A DNA stretch of 64,000 nt, from positions 806,001-870,000 of the forward strand of contig JADJZA010000001.1 of the NCBI GenBank assembly GCA_016719385.1, read 5' to 3'. The position numbers and the translations under genes were made by a program. How positions within the stretch are numbered: the first letter of the stretch is position 1; every line of letters begins with the position of its first letter. The DNA is from Candidatus Microthrix subdominans. Lineage in GTDB: Bacteria > Actinomycetota > Acidimicrobiia > Acidimicrobiales > Microtrichaceae. Below the pieces are notes generated by a model. That model did not search any database and had not been told where the DNA came from. It was given only the letters and a program-made list of their open reading frames with translations. This document shows positions 17,656 through 27,200 of the stretch, piece after piece.

Positions 17656-19098
17656 CTATGAAGTCGAGAGCACGACTCCTGAAGACGATCGACGGCTGTA
17701 TGCACTAGCGGCCGTGCAACGACTCCAGCGACTGCTTGGTCTCAGCCAGGAAGAAGTCGCTGGCATGGCGGGGGTCTCCCGGCCGTCCCTTTGGAACTGG
17801 CAGCAGGGCAGGACACCGCAAGAACGGTCGTTGCGTCGCCTCGCCGATGTGCTCGGCGCCGTCGACCTGCTGGTAGATGCGATGGGAGGTGAGGCCGAAT
17901 TCGACCCGGCGAGGGCTCAGACCCGCCTCGGTCTCGACGAGCCCCTCATCGACGTACTTAGTGAAGCGTCTGGCCCCGCAGTGGTCCTGGATCATCTGTT
18001 CGAGAGTTCGAGGGCAGTGGCGCCAACGCCCTCTCTCCTGCCTTCGGCAGAGGACCTTCTTGACCCAGAGGATGGCGAGATCGCAGAAGACCAAGGACCT
18101 AGCTCGGGAGAGCCCGCCGGAAAACGACGGCTTCGGGCCGTGACGCGACGAACCCGGCAGACGGTTTCCGGGATGATCCCCTCAGGGATACCCAACGGGA
18201 GAGACGAGTGGCCGCCTGGCGTGCTCGATCACCTGCGCCGGTTCGAACAAGGGCACTTGGTGAGCGGGCTCCCGTTCTTCTACTTCACTAACTCGGCCTA
18301 CCCGGTTTTTGGTCAAGGGCGGACCGCTGACGATGATTCCCCTGAACTCGTCTGGGACGCCGAGGACCTCCAGTACGGCATGATCGCGACGCAAACCTGC
18401 GACCTACGGGAAGAGGATGAAAGAAGCCGAAGCAGCCGTGGTTCCACTGCTGCCCCGTCTATCGGGTGGACGACCCCCAACGGGGTCTGGATCCCGGCCA
18501 GGTTGGTCATCTCAAGAAGGGCCGCCTACAGCACTACATCTGGGTGCCCGACATTCCCGAGACTGAGGGCGTCTGGGCAGCCGACCTTCGGCTTCTGCTT
18601 CCGCTTGAGAAGAGCTGGCTGCTTGGCCGGGAACCCATTGATGGTTTCAACGGACGAGACCAAACGGCTCGTGATCGGGCAGCGAATAGCGCTCATTCAT
18701 AGCCGTCCGGCGTTTGATCCTGCCCTCCTTCAGTCGGTGTCGGAGCCGTTGGTCGCAGCGTTGCGACGGCTCGCAGAGGGCGATCCGGACCTCTACGAAG
18801 AAATCTCAGACTCTGTGTACGCCATCGGCGTGCGCACGGACAGACTCGTGGAGATGACGCTCGACTCGGTGGAGATCTTCCTGCTGTGCTGGCATGAGCC
18901 ATCGGATGCAGGTCGCTTGTTCTGGGAATCGTGTTCCGAGGAGTGGTCGCAGATAGCTCTTCGAAGTGGCGATCACCGTCTTCGGCCGCTTCAGGTCAAG
19001 ATGCTTGATGACACCAGCTCGGCGGAACTCATTCGGTTGCAGGTGGTTCCGTCCTCGATGGACACAGGCCGAACCCCCTTTGGTATTTGGATTGACCG
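17624..19098 (+). pseudogene. XRE-family HTH protein, two frameshifts and truncated 3' end
   Basis: Residues ~25-80 form an XRE helix-turn-helix (LGLSQEEVAGMAGVSRPSLW) followed by a ~400-aa region. An open frame persists to 19129, but the middle is wrong: from about 18415 to 18655 the natural reading is another frame (WFHCCPVYRVDDPQRG ... HYIWVPDIPETEGVWAADL), after which the first frame resumes with VIGQRIALIHSRPAFDP. Two compensating indels are therefore present. At about 19099 the sequence changes into an antisense hsdM fragment, so the natural C-terminus is lost. Probably the regulator or partner of the TIGR04255 gene in its original home. Confidence 0.65.
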
Positions 19099-19750
19099 GT
19101 GCCACAAGCGCTGTCGTAGATGGTCTTGATGGCGCCCGGCTTACACACACGACGCAACAGTCCCGAGGAGACCTTGTCGGGGTGCAGGTCGATCTCGGCG
19201 AACTTGGAGACCACCAGGTAGCGCAGCTTGGAGCGATCCAGCCGGTCGATTTGGGTGGTGACGTCGAACTTGTCCAGCACGTCGCGGGCCGAGGCCTAGA
19301 AGCTGGCGACGTAGTGCTTGAGGTTGTCGGCCAGTTTGTCCGGGGCGGCGATCAGCGTGGCGAAGTCGAACCGGGAGGTGTTGTAGAACTGCTCACCGGC
19401 GACCTTCTCGAGGATCGGGTCGAGGTTGTCCACCTTGCCCGCCAGCTGTTCGGCCCGGTCGAGCACGGCCTGCTTGGTGGGCTCCAGCACGCAGTCCAAC
19501 CGACGCAGCACGGTGAGCGGCAGGATCACCTGGCCGTACTCGGACTGCTTGTAGTCCCCGCGCAGCAGGTCGGCGACCGACCAGATGAAAACTGGGCGTG
19601 GTTCTGGATGGTGTTCGAATCACCCGAAGTCATGGGGTGGCGATACTCCCAAGTTGGTGAGAGCCCATCGTGACACCCCGGCCGGTTCGTGCGCTCAATC
19701 CTGTGGGCGACGGCGCCGTAGCGCCCTTCTCGTTGTTCACCAGCAGCCAC
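19099..19750 (-). pseudogene. Decayed copy 2 of the hsdM 5' end
   Basis: The minus strand encodes the HsdM N-terminus (MTSGDSNTIQNHAQF, then after a frameshift VILPLTVLRRLDCVLEPTKQ, then a stop in place of a Ser codon near ASF/ASARD) as far as GAIKTIYDSACGTG, which is the SAM motif region. About 150 bp of hsdM (15674-15822) are missing and replaced by about 24 bp of unrelated sequence (around 19141-19165). It is clearly inactive. The upstream part is near-identical to the region before the intact hsdM. Confidence 0.88.
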
Positions 19751-19754
19751 CGGG

Positions 19755-21221
19755 CTATGTATCCGCCCCGTGGACCTGGGTGATCCTTTCCCTCTCCGCT
19801 CGCTGCTGGCTCAGCCAGCCCTTCGGGTAGAACGAGGACTTGTCCCCGTCGTCACTCGGGAAGCGGGAAGTTCGGATCGGAGAAATCAAGGCCCTCCCAG
19901 CCGTTAGCGATGGCCATAGCGTTGGCGCTATCTTGCCTATCCACGATGCTGGTTGGGGTGATCCTCTGGAGTTGAGCCCATTTGAAAACGAACTGAGGAA
20001 CGCCGCCCACTGTGCGTAGTTGAGCGCGAGCGGGTTCCCGTCCGTGAATACGATCTTGCCGACGTTGGCTGCGGTGGCAACCCCATGAGCGGTGAGCGAC
20101 ATTGCGGCGAAACGTGGATGATCGGTCAATCCAGTTGATCCGGCGACGTGGCCCTGGATGTCGGTCGAGGCTTCCCATTCCTCGTCGAACCTTCTGCGCA
20201 ACCCCCAGTAGCTGCGCAACACTTTCAGCGCCCCGACGCCCGTCATCATGGTGAGTAGGTCACAGAGTCGTAGCCGTTCATATACATGCTTCTGAGCGAT
20301 TCCGCCGACGGACTGATCCATTGGTCCGAAGCTGCCAGCCTTGACCGTTGCAAGACCAACCCATCCCGGTAGCGGCAGCCCGTCGTGGGTGAAGACATCG
20401 GAGAGCAGGTGAGCGATCTGCTTGGTGAGCGCCAGGAAGGGATTGGTGAGCGGGTCTCCGTTGTCCATGATTTGGAGTCCCCCGCCGCGAGGTACCGCCG
20501 TCATCGTGCCGCCCATGATGTCGAGCGTGCCGAACATCATGCCGAGCAGCGGGTCGTGGCCGAGGGTCTGGACACGGTGGGTCCGGCCGGAGAGCCCTAC
20601 AACTGGTTCCGGCAAGTTTGCTACTCGGTCGTAGGCAGTCTTTGCCCAGCCTGAGAGGGCGTTATCGCCATCCATTGCACTGAAGCCAGGTCGTAAGCGT
20701 GTTCTCCTGCGCTGCCGTCCCCTGGGTCCACCACTGGGAATCTTGAGGAATGCGCACGACAAGAACGTCGATGAGGGGCCGCCACAGCCCCGGCTGCGAT
20801 CGGAAATCGATATGTCAGCGGCGTCGAGGTCGGCGTGGACCGCTTGAAGCCGCCTTCGTGTCTGACGATTGAGGCGTTTCACCTCGGCGGGGTCAAGAAG
20901 TTCGTCGATGTCTACTTCTGAAGTGTCGATACCTCGTGCTCGGAGGCGGCGTTCACTCTCGGCGACCATGTCTTGCCACGAGGGCCGCTCTTGGACCGTC
21001 TTGGGCGGGCGCGGGCGTGTGCGGGGGGTCGTGGAGGTGGGGGTAGCGGCAGCTGGCACTGCGCCGGTAGCCGCCAGGAGCTTGTCGACCTTTCTGGCTG
21101 CTTCCTCGAGTCCTTGATCTGCCGCTTGGCCATCGTTGGCGAGTTCGTTTGAGAGCTCGGCAAGGTCTTGGAAGCCTGTTGCCTGGTAGGTGAGACCGAC
21201 AGTGAGCTTCTCGCCGGTCAT
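19755..21221 (-). CDS. 488-aa protein of unknown function, partner of the IS66-split gene
   Basis: I start it at ATG 21221 (MTGEKLTVGLTYQATG), which overlaps the conceptual stop of the upstream gene as GCATGA; a longer frame from 21341 reads through that gene's coiled-coil end. The N-terminal ~120 residues are helical and Pro-rich (AATPTSTTPRTRPRPPKT). The C-terminal half contains HDPLLGMMFGTLDIMGGT, HLLSDVFTHDGLPLPGW and DGNPLALNYAQWAAFL, with repeated His/Asp that could form a metal or catalytic site; I recognise no family. The stretch DRSRGCGGPSSTF to RLRPGFSAMD looks out of frame and may hide paired indels. A fragment of its 3' end lies upstream of hsdM. Confidence 0.55.
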   Translation of the reverse strand: MTGEKLTVGLTYQATGFQDLAELSNELANDGQAADQGLEEAARKVDKLLAATGAVPAAATPTSTTPRTRPRPPKTVQERPSWQDMVAESERRLRARGIDTSEVDIDELLDPAEVKRLNRQTRRRLQAVHADLDAADISISDRSRGCGGPSSTFLSCAFLKIPSGGPRGRQRRRTRLRPGFSAMDGDNALSGWAKTAYDRVANLPEPVVGLSGRTHRVQTLGHDPLLGMMFGTLDIMGGTMTAVPRGGGLQIMDNGDPLTNPFLALTKQIAHLLSDVFTHDGLPLPGWVGLATVKAGSFGPMDQSVGGIAQKHVYERLRLCDLLTMMTGVGALKVLRSYWGLRRRFDEEWEASTDIQGHVAGSTGLTDHPRFAAMSLTAHGVATAANVGKIVFTDGNPLALNYAQWAAFLSSFSNGLNSRGSPQPASWIGKIAPTLWPSLTAGRALISPIRTSRFPSDDGDKSSFYPKGWLSQQRAERERITQVHGADT

Positions 21222-21744
21222 GCGTCGGCGACTTCCTCGTCTTCTATCCAACCGATGGCATCGGCGACAACGCGCCCAGTTTGTCGTTGAGTCTTTGATC
21301 CGCGTGCTCCTTTCGTCGTTGAGCAACCTGCTCTTCTTCAAGCGTCGTTTGAAGTGCGTCGCGCCTGTCCTTCCAGGGAGCGAAGGACCGACTGTGCCTT
21401 CAGCAGGTCCACCTGGCCGGTCAGCATGGTCATCTTCATGGTTACTTGGAGCCTGGTCGGTTCAACCCGTACCTGTTTGGCGCCAAGCTCGAAGATGGCT
21501 GCCGCTCCGCTGCCACCCAGGAGTCCGGCAGTGGCGCCAGCCCCCGGTGACGAGCCACAATCCACCGCCATCCCTGCGCCTCGCGCTGCCGAAAGGGAGC
21601 CGCCAGAACGCCATCCCATAGGACGTAGCTGCCGCCCCTGAGTAGCCCGGCGGCGTGCGCCGATGGCGGTCCCGATGATCGGAGCCAGAGCGAAGGCGCC
21701 GGTGCCGACCAACACCACGCCTCCGGCACCGAAGATCCCGATCT
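21218..21744 (-). pseudogene. C-terminal part of a membrane/coiled-coil protein split by IS66
   Basis: The minus strand continues the gene whose N-terminus is at 23305-23998. After the element's target site it reads IFGAGGVVLVGTGAFALAPI, a glycine-rich membrane segment, then a helical region (VDLLKAQSVLRSLEG). The natural end is in shifted frames: a coiled coil (ALQTTLEEEQVAQRRKEHAD) followed by VVADAIGWIEDEEVADA and TGA at 21218, overlapping the next ATG. Two compensating one-base indels (about 21350 and 21275) are needed, so decay had begun apart from the insertion. A frame from ATG 21763, inside the element, can express part of it. Confidence 0.65.
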
Positions 21745-23296
21745 GTAACTGTTCAGGTGTCATGGTCCGGCGGCGGGTAGCGCGGGTGCCCAGGTGGTGC
21801 CTGTGTAGAGGTGGTCGAGTGCGGTGAGGGCGCTGATGCGGTGTTTGCGGGCGGTGGAGAGGTAGCTGCGGAGGTTGAGGAAGGCGGTGGCGCCTTCGCG
21901 GGTGCGGAACCCGCCGGAGATTTTCTGGTGGACTTTGACCATCCGGATGTCGCGTTCGGCGAGGTTGTTGTCGAACGGGATATCGAAGTTGGTGGTGAAC
22001 CGGAGGACGTCGGCACGGAACGTGTCCAAGCGGAGAAGAAGGTTCGCTGACTTGGACCGTTTGGGACGCCCTCGTGTCCCGGTCGGCGCCGGTTCGGGGT
22101 TCGTGTCGTATCCGGCGGCGATGATCTGGTCGTAGTCGGTGTTGATGGTCTTGATCTGGGCGGCGGTGAAAGTGGTGTTCCCGGCGGCCATCGCAGCGAG
22201 CACGGCTTTCCAGGTGTTGGTGAGCAGGCCGGCCATGTCGGCGGCCCACGGCTGGACACCGGTTTCGGTGGCGGCCTGAAGCTCCCTCAAGTGATGTGCG
22301 TTACACAATTGGTGTTCAAGTTCGGTGTAGTGCCGGTATGGGGTCCAGCCGTCGTGGACCAACACGCCGGTGAGCAGGTCGAGGATCCCGGCGTTGCCCA
22401 TGGCCTCGACACCACGTTTGGTGTCGAGGTGGTAGAGGGTGAACCATCCCGTCGACGCCGAGTGGACCCAGTGCAGACTCCCCGCGACTCGTAGCCCGGT
22501 CTCGTCGGCGCACACGACCGGTGACCCGCCAAGTTTCGCGGTTGTGTCGGCGAGGAACTCGGCGAGCATGTTCGAGCCTTCGTTGACCATCGCCACGATC
22601 GTGCCCGGCGAGATCGTGGTCCCGTAGGTCTCTTTGAGGTGTTCGGCGACCCGGGCGATCGGGATGTGCTGGTGGGTGACGAGGTAACAGACGTGGGCCC
22701 GCATCGCGGGCCCGTAACAGGTTGGTGCGGACACCCACGGCGGGAACCCGGCGGACGTGTCGGTCCCGCACGAACACCGGCGTCGACGGGCAACGTGTTC
22801 AACACAGGACAACTTGACGGGTGGGATGTCGAAGACCTGCCGGGAACTCTCACCAACCAGCGGTGCGGACCCGTCGAGGCTGTCACCGCAGCCGGAGCAC
22901 ACCTCCGGTTCGTGGGTGACCATCCGGTCCGGGGTGTCACGGCGACCCAGATGTTTGCCCGGATCACCGGGCTGTTTGCCGGGCTTGCGCCCGGAGCGGA
23001 CACGCCGCGATTTCGGGGACGGCTTCGAGTAGCCCTCCGACGACGGCGGGTTCGAGGAGTTCCTCGGGTTCATCCCCGCTTTGGCCTTCAACTCGGCGAC
23101 CTGGACCATCAACTGGTCGATCAGCTTCGCCTGTTTGGCGACCGTTGCTTGCAGGTCGGCGACAATCTCCCACGGGTCTACGGCCACACACGAAGGTCTA
23201 CCCCACCCCGCGCGCAGTGGTGGGGCCCCGGTCGCCGCGGAAAAGCGGGGCCCCCTGCCCAAGTCATACCAGCAGATCAGACCCCTGAACAGTTAC
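21745..23296 (-). mobile_element. IS66-family insertion sequence (1552 bp) with 8-bp target duplication
   Basis: The ends are inverted repeats beginning GTAACTGTTCAGG (left end at 21745, right end at 23296). The 8 bases CCCGATCT flank it on both sides (21737-21744 and 23297-23304), the target-site duplication length typical of IS66. It carries a single transposase gene and no tnpA/tnpB accessory genes, like the ISBst12 subgroup. Perfect ends and duplication indicate a recent insertion. Removing it restores an open frame across the site. Confidence 0.93.
21760..23187 (-). CDS. IS66 family DDE transposase
   Basis: A ~475-aa transposase. An N-terminal leucine-rich coiled coil (IVADLQATVAKQAKLIDQL) and a Pro/Ser/basic linker (NSSNPPSSEGY) precede a Cys zinc motif (VCSGCGDSL) and the catalytic DDE core: CADETGLRV (Asp), LVHDGWTPY (Asp) and NLAERDIRM (Glu). 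All catalytic residues are present, so the element may be active. GTG 23187 (VAVDPWEIV) is taken as start; the frame extends to 23262 without family-like sequence. The stop lies 15 bp inside the left end. Confidence 0.93.
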   Translation of the reverse strand: MAVDPWEIVADLQATVAKQAKLIDQLMVQVAELKAKAGMNPRNSSNPPSSEGYSKPSPKSRRVRSGRKPGKQPGDPGKHLGRRDTPDRMVTHEPEVCSGCGDSLDGSAPLVGESSRQVFDIPPVKLSCVEHVARRRRCSCGTDTSAGFPPWVSAPTCYGPAMRAHVCYLVTHQHIPIARVAEHLKETYGTTISPGTIVAMVNEGSNMLAEFLADTTAKLGGSPVVCADETGLRVAGSLHWVHSASTGWFTLYHLDTKRGVEAMGNAGILDLLTGVLVHDGWTPYRHYTELEHQLCNAHHLRELQAATETGVQPWAADMAGLLTNTWKAVLAAMAAGNTTFTAAQIKTINTDYDQIIAAGYDTNPEPAPTGTRGRPKRSKSANLLLRLDTFRADVLRFTTNFDIPFDNNLAERDIRMVKVHQKISGGFRTREGATAFLNLRSYLSTARKHRISALTALDHLYTGTTWAPALPAAGP

Positions 23297-23998
23297 CCCG
23301 ATCTTTACCCAGTTCATGGAGGAGTGAGCCCGTTGCGCGCTTGCTCGGGTGGCTTGAATCTCACCGATCACGTCACGGCCAAACCCGCTCAGCGTCGCGA
23401 TTGATCGCAGGGCCTGCTCGAAGTCGGCGGGCTTGACCTTGAGGGAGTAGGGAAAGAATGGCTCACCGAAGTTGAGATCGATGAGGAGGCGGATGCGGTC
23501 CGCTTCGGGCCACTCGCTGACCAAATTCGCAAAGATGGCCTCCAGCTCAGATGACCCAAGCTCGCCCTCGGCGGCCAGTTGGGTGAGCGATGAACGAAGC
23601 TTGTCCACGACGCGCTTCATCTTCACGCAGCGGTCGCCTGTCGTAAGCGATGCGATCGAGGCAGCGACCAGGTACGTGCCAATCGACAAGGCGAGCGTCC
23701 AGGTTTCGTCATCTGGGGCCTGGTCGCCAGCAACATGGTCAGCTGTGTCGGGTGTTGGCTCCGACTGGATGTGGAGGCGGCGCTGGGCCGCAACGGGAAG
23801 CGGCAGCCGAGCGCTGACCTTGCGTGTTCCTTCTGCGGCGGACCCACTGGCCTTCTTCAAGCGGTTGACTAGGTCTCCCCGGCCGCTCTCGAGCAGATTT
23901 CCCTCCTCCTCGGACCCAGCCAGTTCACGAAGTCGAAGGCGGAGCCCCTCACGCTGCGTCGGGCCATCGGACTTGGTGGCTGGGTCTGGAGGGGTCAT
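23264..23998 (-). pseudogene. N-terminal part of the IS66-split membrane protein
   Basis: From ATG 23998 the protein runs 231 native residues to SSMNWVKIG at the target duplication, then 13 codons of transposon sequence to a stop at 23264. The native part has a hydrophilic N-terminus, a possible hydrophobic helix (LALSIGTYLVAASIASLTTG) and an acidic helical middle. Joined to 21218-21744 it makes a protein of roughly 400 aa with a glycine-zipper membrane segment and a C-terminal coiled coil. Family unknown. It and the 488-aa gene overlap and form one two-gene locus. Confidence 0.7.
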
Positions 23999-24010
23999 AC
24001 CGCGACACTA
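23999..24010 (-). promoter_or_regulatory. Probable leaderless promoter of the split membrane protein
   Basis: On the minus strand TAGTGT (24010-24005) lies 6 nt before ATG 23998. The remaining intergenic DNA up to 24249 is a divergent promoter region with no gene; the plus-strand gene at 24250 has a strong GGGGGAGGG ribosome site instead. Confidence 0.4.
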
Positions 24011-24249
24011 CTGAGCCGAATACCTGCTTTCGGACGTGTTCTGAAGTCAGCAGGCGGCGGCCGGCTTCCGTCCTTCGGGCTCTGTGCCGGTCTGCGCGTT
24101 GGCGCGGGCCTCATGGGGGAAGGGAAGTGTTTCGAGATGGGCCGCCGGAAAGCCGGTTCCCAGCTGCGGGTTGTTGCCGAAACGGCTCGTGCCGACGGTC
24201 ACTGTCACAGCTGATCGCTATGGTTCATTTCTGAGGGGGAGGGTGAAAA

Positions 24250-27200
24250 ATGTCACTTGCTGACCTACTTGAGCGCCTGTTGATCGACGACCCGGGGCTA
24301 ACTCCGGATGAGCTGTACCAGCGTCTGGGCCGCGCCCAGTCGAAGGTCCGGGGTGCAAGCGTTGTTGACACCGTGCTTACGGCCCAACGCGATCGTTTTG
24401 TGCAGAGCTCACCGGGGCGGTACTCGTCGACGAAACAAGTAGAGCCGGTCGCTGAAGAAAGATCCTTGCAACCTGGCTGGAGGGAGCTGGAGCGGGACCT
24501 TCGATCCCAATTGAGGGGCTGCCGCATGGTGGCCGAAATTGGCCTTGGGGCAGCGCTTCATCAAGAGGTGATGGATGGTCTAGGTGAGGCGTGCCAGGAC
24601 CTCCCAGGGCCGGGGGAGGTCGCTCGGGATGCACGAGCGCTCCTGGTGGTGGGGCTCGTCGGCCATGGCATCTACTACTACGAACTCGGCAGCTTCTGGG
24701 GTGACATTCCGGTCAAGGGGCTCGCCCAAAGTTATGGACCAGCGTTCTTGCGAGCGCTTGAACTCCTCAACTTGGAGACGTTTGCCGACATGGTCGCCGA
24801 AGACCGGGCGCTCCGATACGTAGCGCCGATCCTGGCCCACGGGGGCATCCCGAAACGCTGCCTCCCCGACTTTTTTGGGCTGATGGATCAAGGCTTTGCG
24901 CGAGGTGCCGGCGATGCGACCGACCTGTTGGCGTTCTGGCGGGCCAGAGGCGAGGCATTTCGGGCCAGCAAGCCAGTGCGGAGGTTCCTTCTGTTCGGCG
25001 GCGAGCTGGCCCACGACTTCCTCGACCGCTGTATCGACCTCTTCCGTGAGTGGTCTCGGTCGAAGACGCTGCTGTCGTCCGACGAGGCCGGGCTTCCGGC
25101 GTACGTTCTTACCGGCTTCAGAAGACTGGCTTCCGCTGGAGCGCTGAAGGCGGGCACCGCCACCTCACGTCGAGCTCAGCGCCCCTCATTGCGGCCGAAG
25201 TTCGTTTGCGACCCCTGGGATCTGGGTGGTCCATCGATCACGCTGCCTGCAGTTGAAAGCCAGGCTGGAGCGAGCTACTGGACGATCTCGTCGCCCTCCG
25301 GCGTGCGGCGAGAGGTGGCCTCGCGCACCGCCGATAAGTCGGTGACGGTTGGACCCGACCGCCAATGGGAGGTCCGCTTGATCTCCGATGGTGACCTTCG
25401 CTCGGAGACCGTGTTCGAGGGTCTTGACGACGTCCCGGCGCTGTTTATCGACTCGACGTCGATGACGTTGATTCCTCAGGGGCGGAGCATCAGGGGCGAA
25501 GACGTGCTGGTACTTCGGCCCTACTCCCAAGCGTGTCGATGGGTGCGCGCTGGAGATGCTGAGGACGTGCGAGTGATCGAGGAGCTCCCGGAGCTCAGCG
25601 GCGCGTGGTCCGGCTTCCGAATGGATCGCATCGACCTCCGAGGCTGCGAGGCGCTGATCGTGGGCGGTCAAGATGGGGCGAGGGAGCGCCGAGTGAGCGT
25701 GCGCTCCTTCGAACGCCCAACCCTCGGGGGTCAGATTCTGGACGGCGCGACCGCCGGCGACGGCGTACAGGTGTTGGTTGCCGACGCAGCGCTGACCCTG
25801 CCCGCCTCGTCGATTGGATGGACCGTCAAGCTGACGGTTGACGGTGAAACGATCACCACTGCTCATCCCGGTGGGCAACGGGTTGACCTGACAACCCGCC
25901 TACCTCTCGACCGGGCTGCGCCAGTCAGCCTGCTGGCTCGAGGAGCCCTCGGCTCCGACCTTCGCTGCCAGTTCGTCTGGGTTCCGGGCCTCGCACTGTC
26001 GCGTCCAGAGCGACTGGCGCTCCCCAACGAGCCGCCGCCGACGATCCGGGTCTCGTCGCCCGTTGTCGCTCTGGTTGGCGCGGCTTTCGGTGAGGAACTC
26101 GTAGCGAAGCCCGAAGGTGACGGAAACTCCATCACCTTCAAAGTTGAGGCCGCTGGTGGTGCCGTCACGATCCGGGTCCGGGTGCCCAGGCTCCGTTGGG
26201 GCCTGATCCGTGAAGGGCGTTGCGAGTTCGGAACTGCCCAGGCCCCGATGTCGGCGCTGGATGTGACCGGGTCCAATCCGCCTGGTCTTGCCGTGTCCAC
26301 TGGAGAACGAGACCTGCCAATTGAACTCAGCCTGTCGATTGGAGGGGAGGAGCGGCAGCGCTCAGAGCACGCTATGAAGACCAGTGCGGTCGGGCAGTGT
26401 CGGTTCGATCTCGGCCGCTTCGCCGATACCGTCGGCTCGCTCGCTGAATCGGCTGAGCTGAACCTGCTCATCGGCTGGGCTCGGCGGTCTGTCCCGATTG
26501 CCAAGATCGTGCCGCATTACGAGTTTGTCGACCTAGAGATCGAATCGATCGGTCACTCCGGCCAGCGACTTCTTGATATCAGGGTCAAAGAGAGTCGTCC
26601 GGTCAAAGGCCGGGTGCTCCGGCTCTGGTCAGTAGGTCGTCTCTGGGAGGAGCCGTATTGCATCTCGCTCCCCGATGAGTCCATCGGTGGCACAACGCTG
26701 CTGCTCGATCCGGCTCCGCCCCCCGGCGAATACCTGGCGGAACTCCTGATTGATGACGGTTGGACGGTCGCTGTCCGGCCTGGATCCGTGGGTCGGGGTG
26801 TGGTTGCAGTTGGTCTAGGCGGCGGCGGAGAAGCGTGGAGCGACCTTCAGCAGCGCGCCGTCGATGACCCGCTGACGGTGATCGAGTCCATTAACGCATG
26901 GGGCGTGCCGGTACGAGAGCTGACTGAGGCGGAGCTGGAGGCGGTGCTCCTCGAAGCGGTACAGAGCTGGACGGTGATCAACCGCTCAAGGAGCCGACGA
27001 GCCCGTGAGCAGCGGGCCGCTGCAGCCCTCGTAGCGATGATCGCTCGCGCTCACGGCTCGCTGCCGTCCGTTGTTGATGAGCTGGCAGGTATCGAGGAAC
27101 TCGACAGGAGTGAACTTTTGCGCCTGGCTGTTGCGCTTGCCCCGCTCGTCGTTCCGGGTGGGACCAAATGCTCGGACGAGGAGCTGAGGCCACTCTGGCA

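Noticed and set aside
21338..22249. 303-codon minus frame starting inside the IS66 transposase
   Set aside because: Only its last ~140 codons are real (end of the split membrane protein); the first part is a shadow of the transposase.
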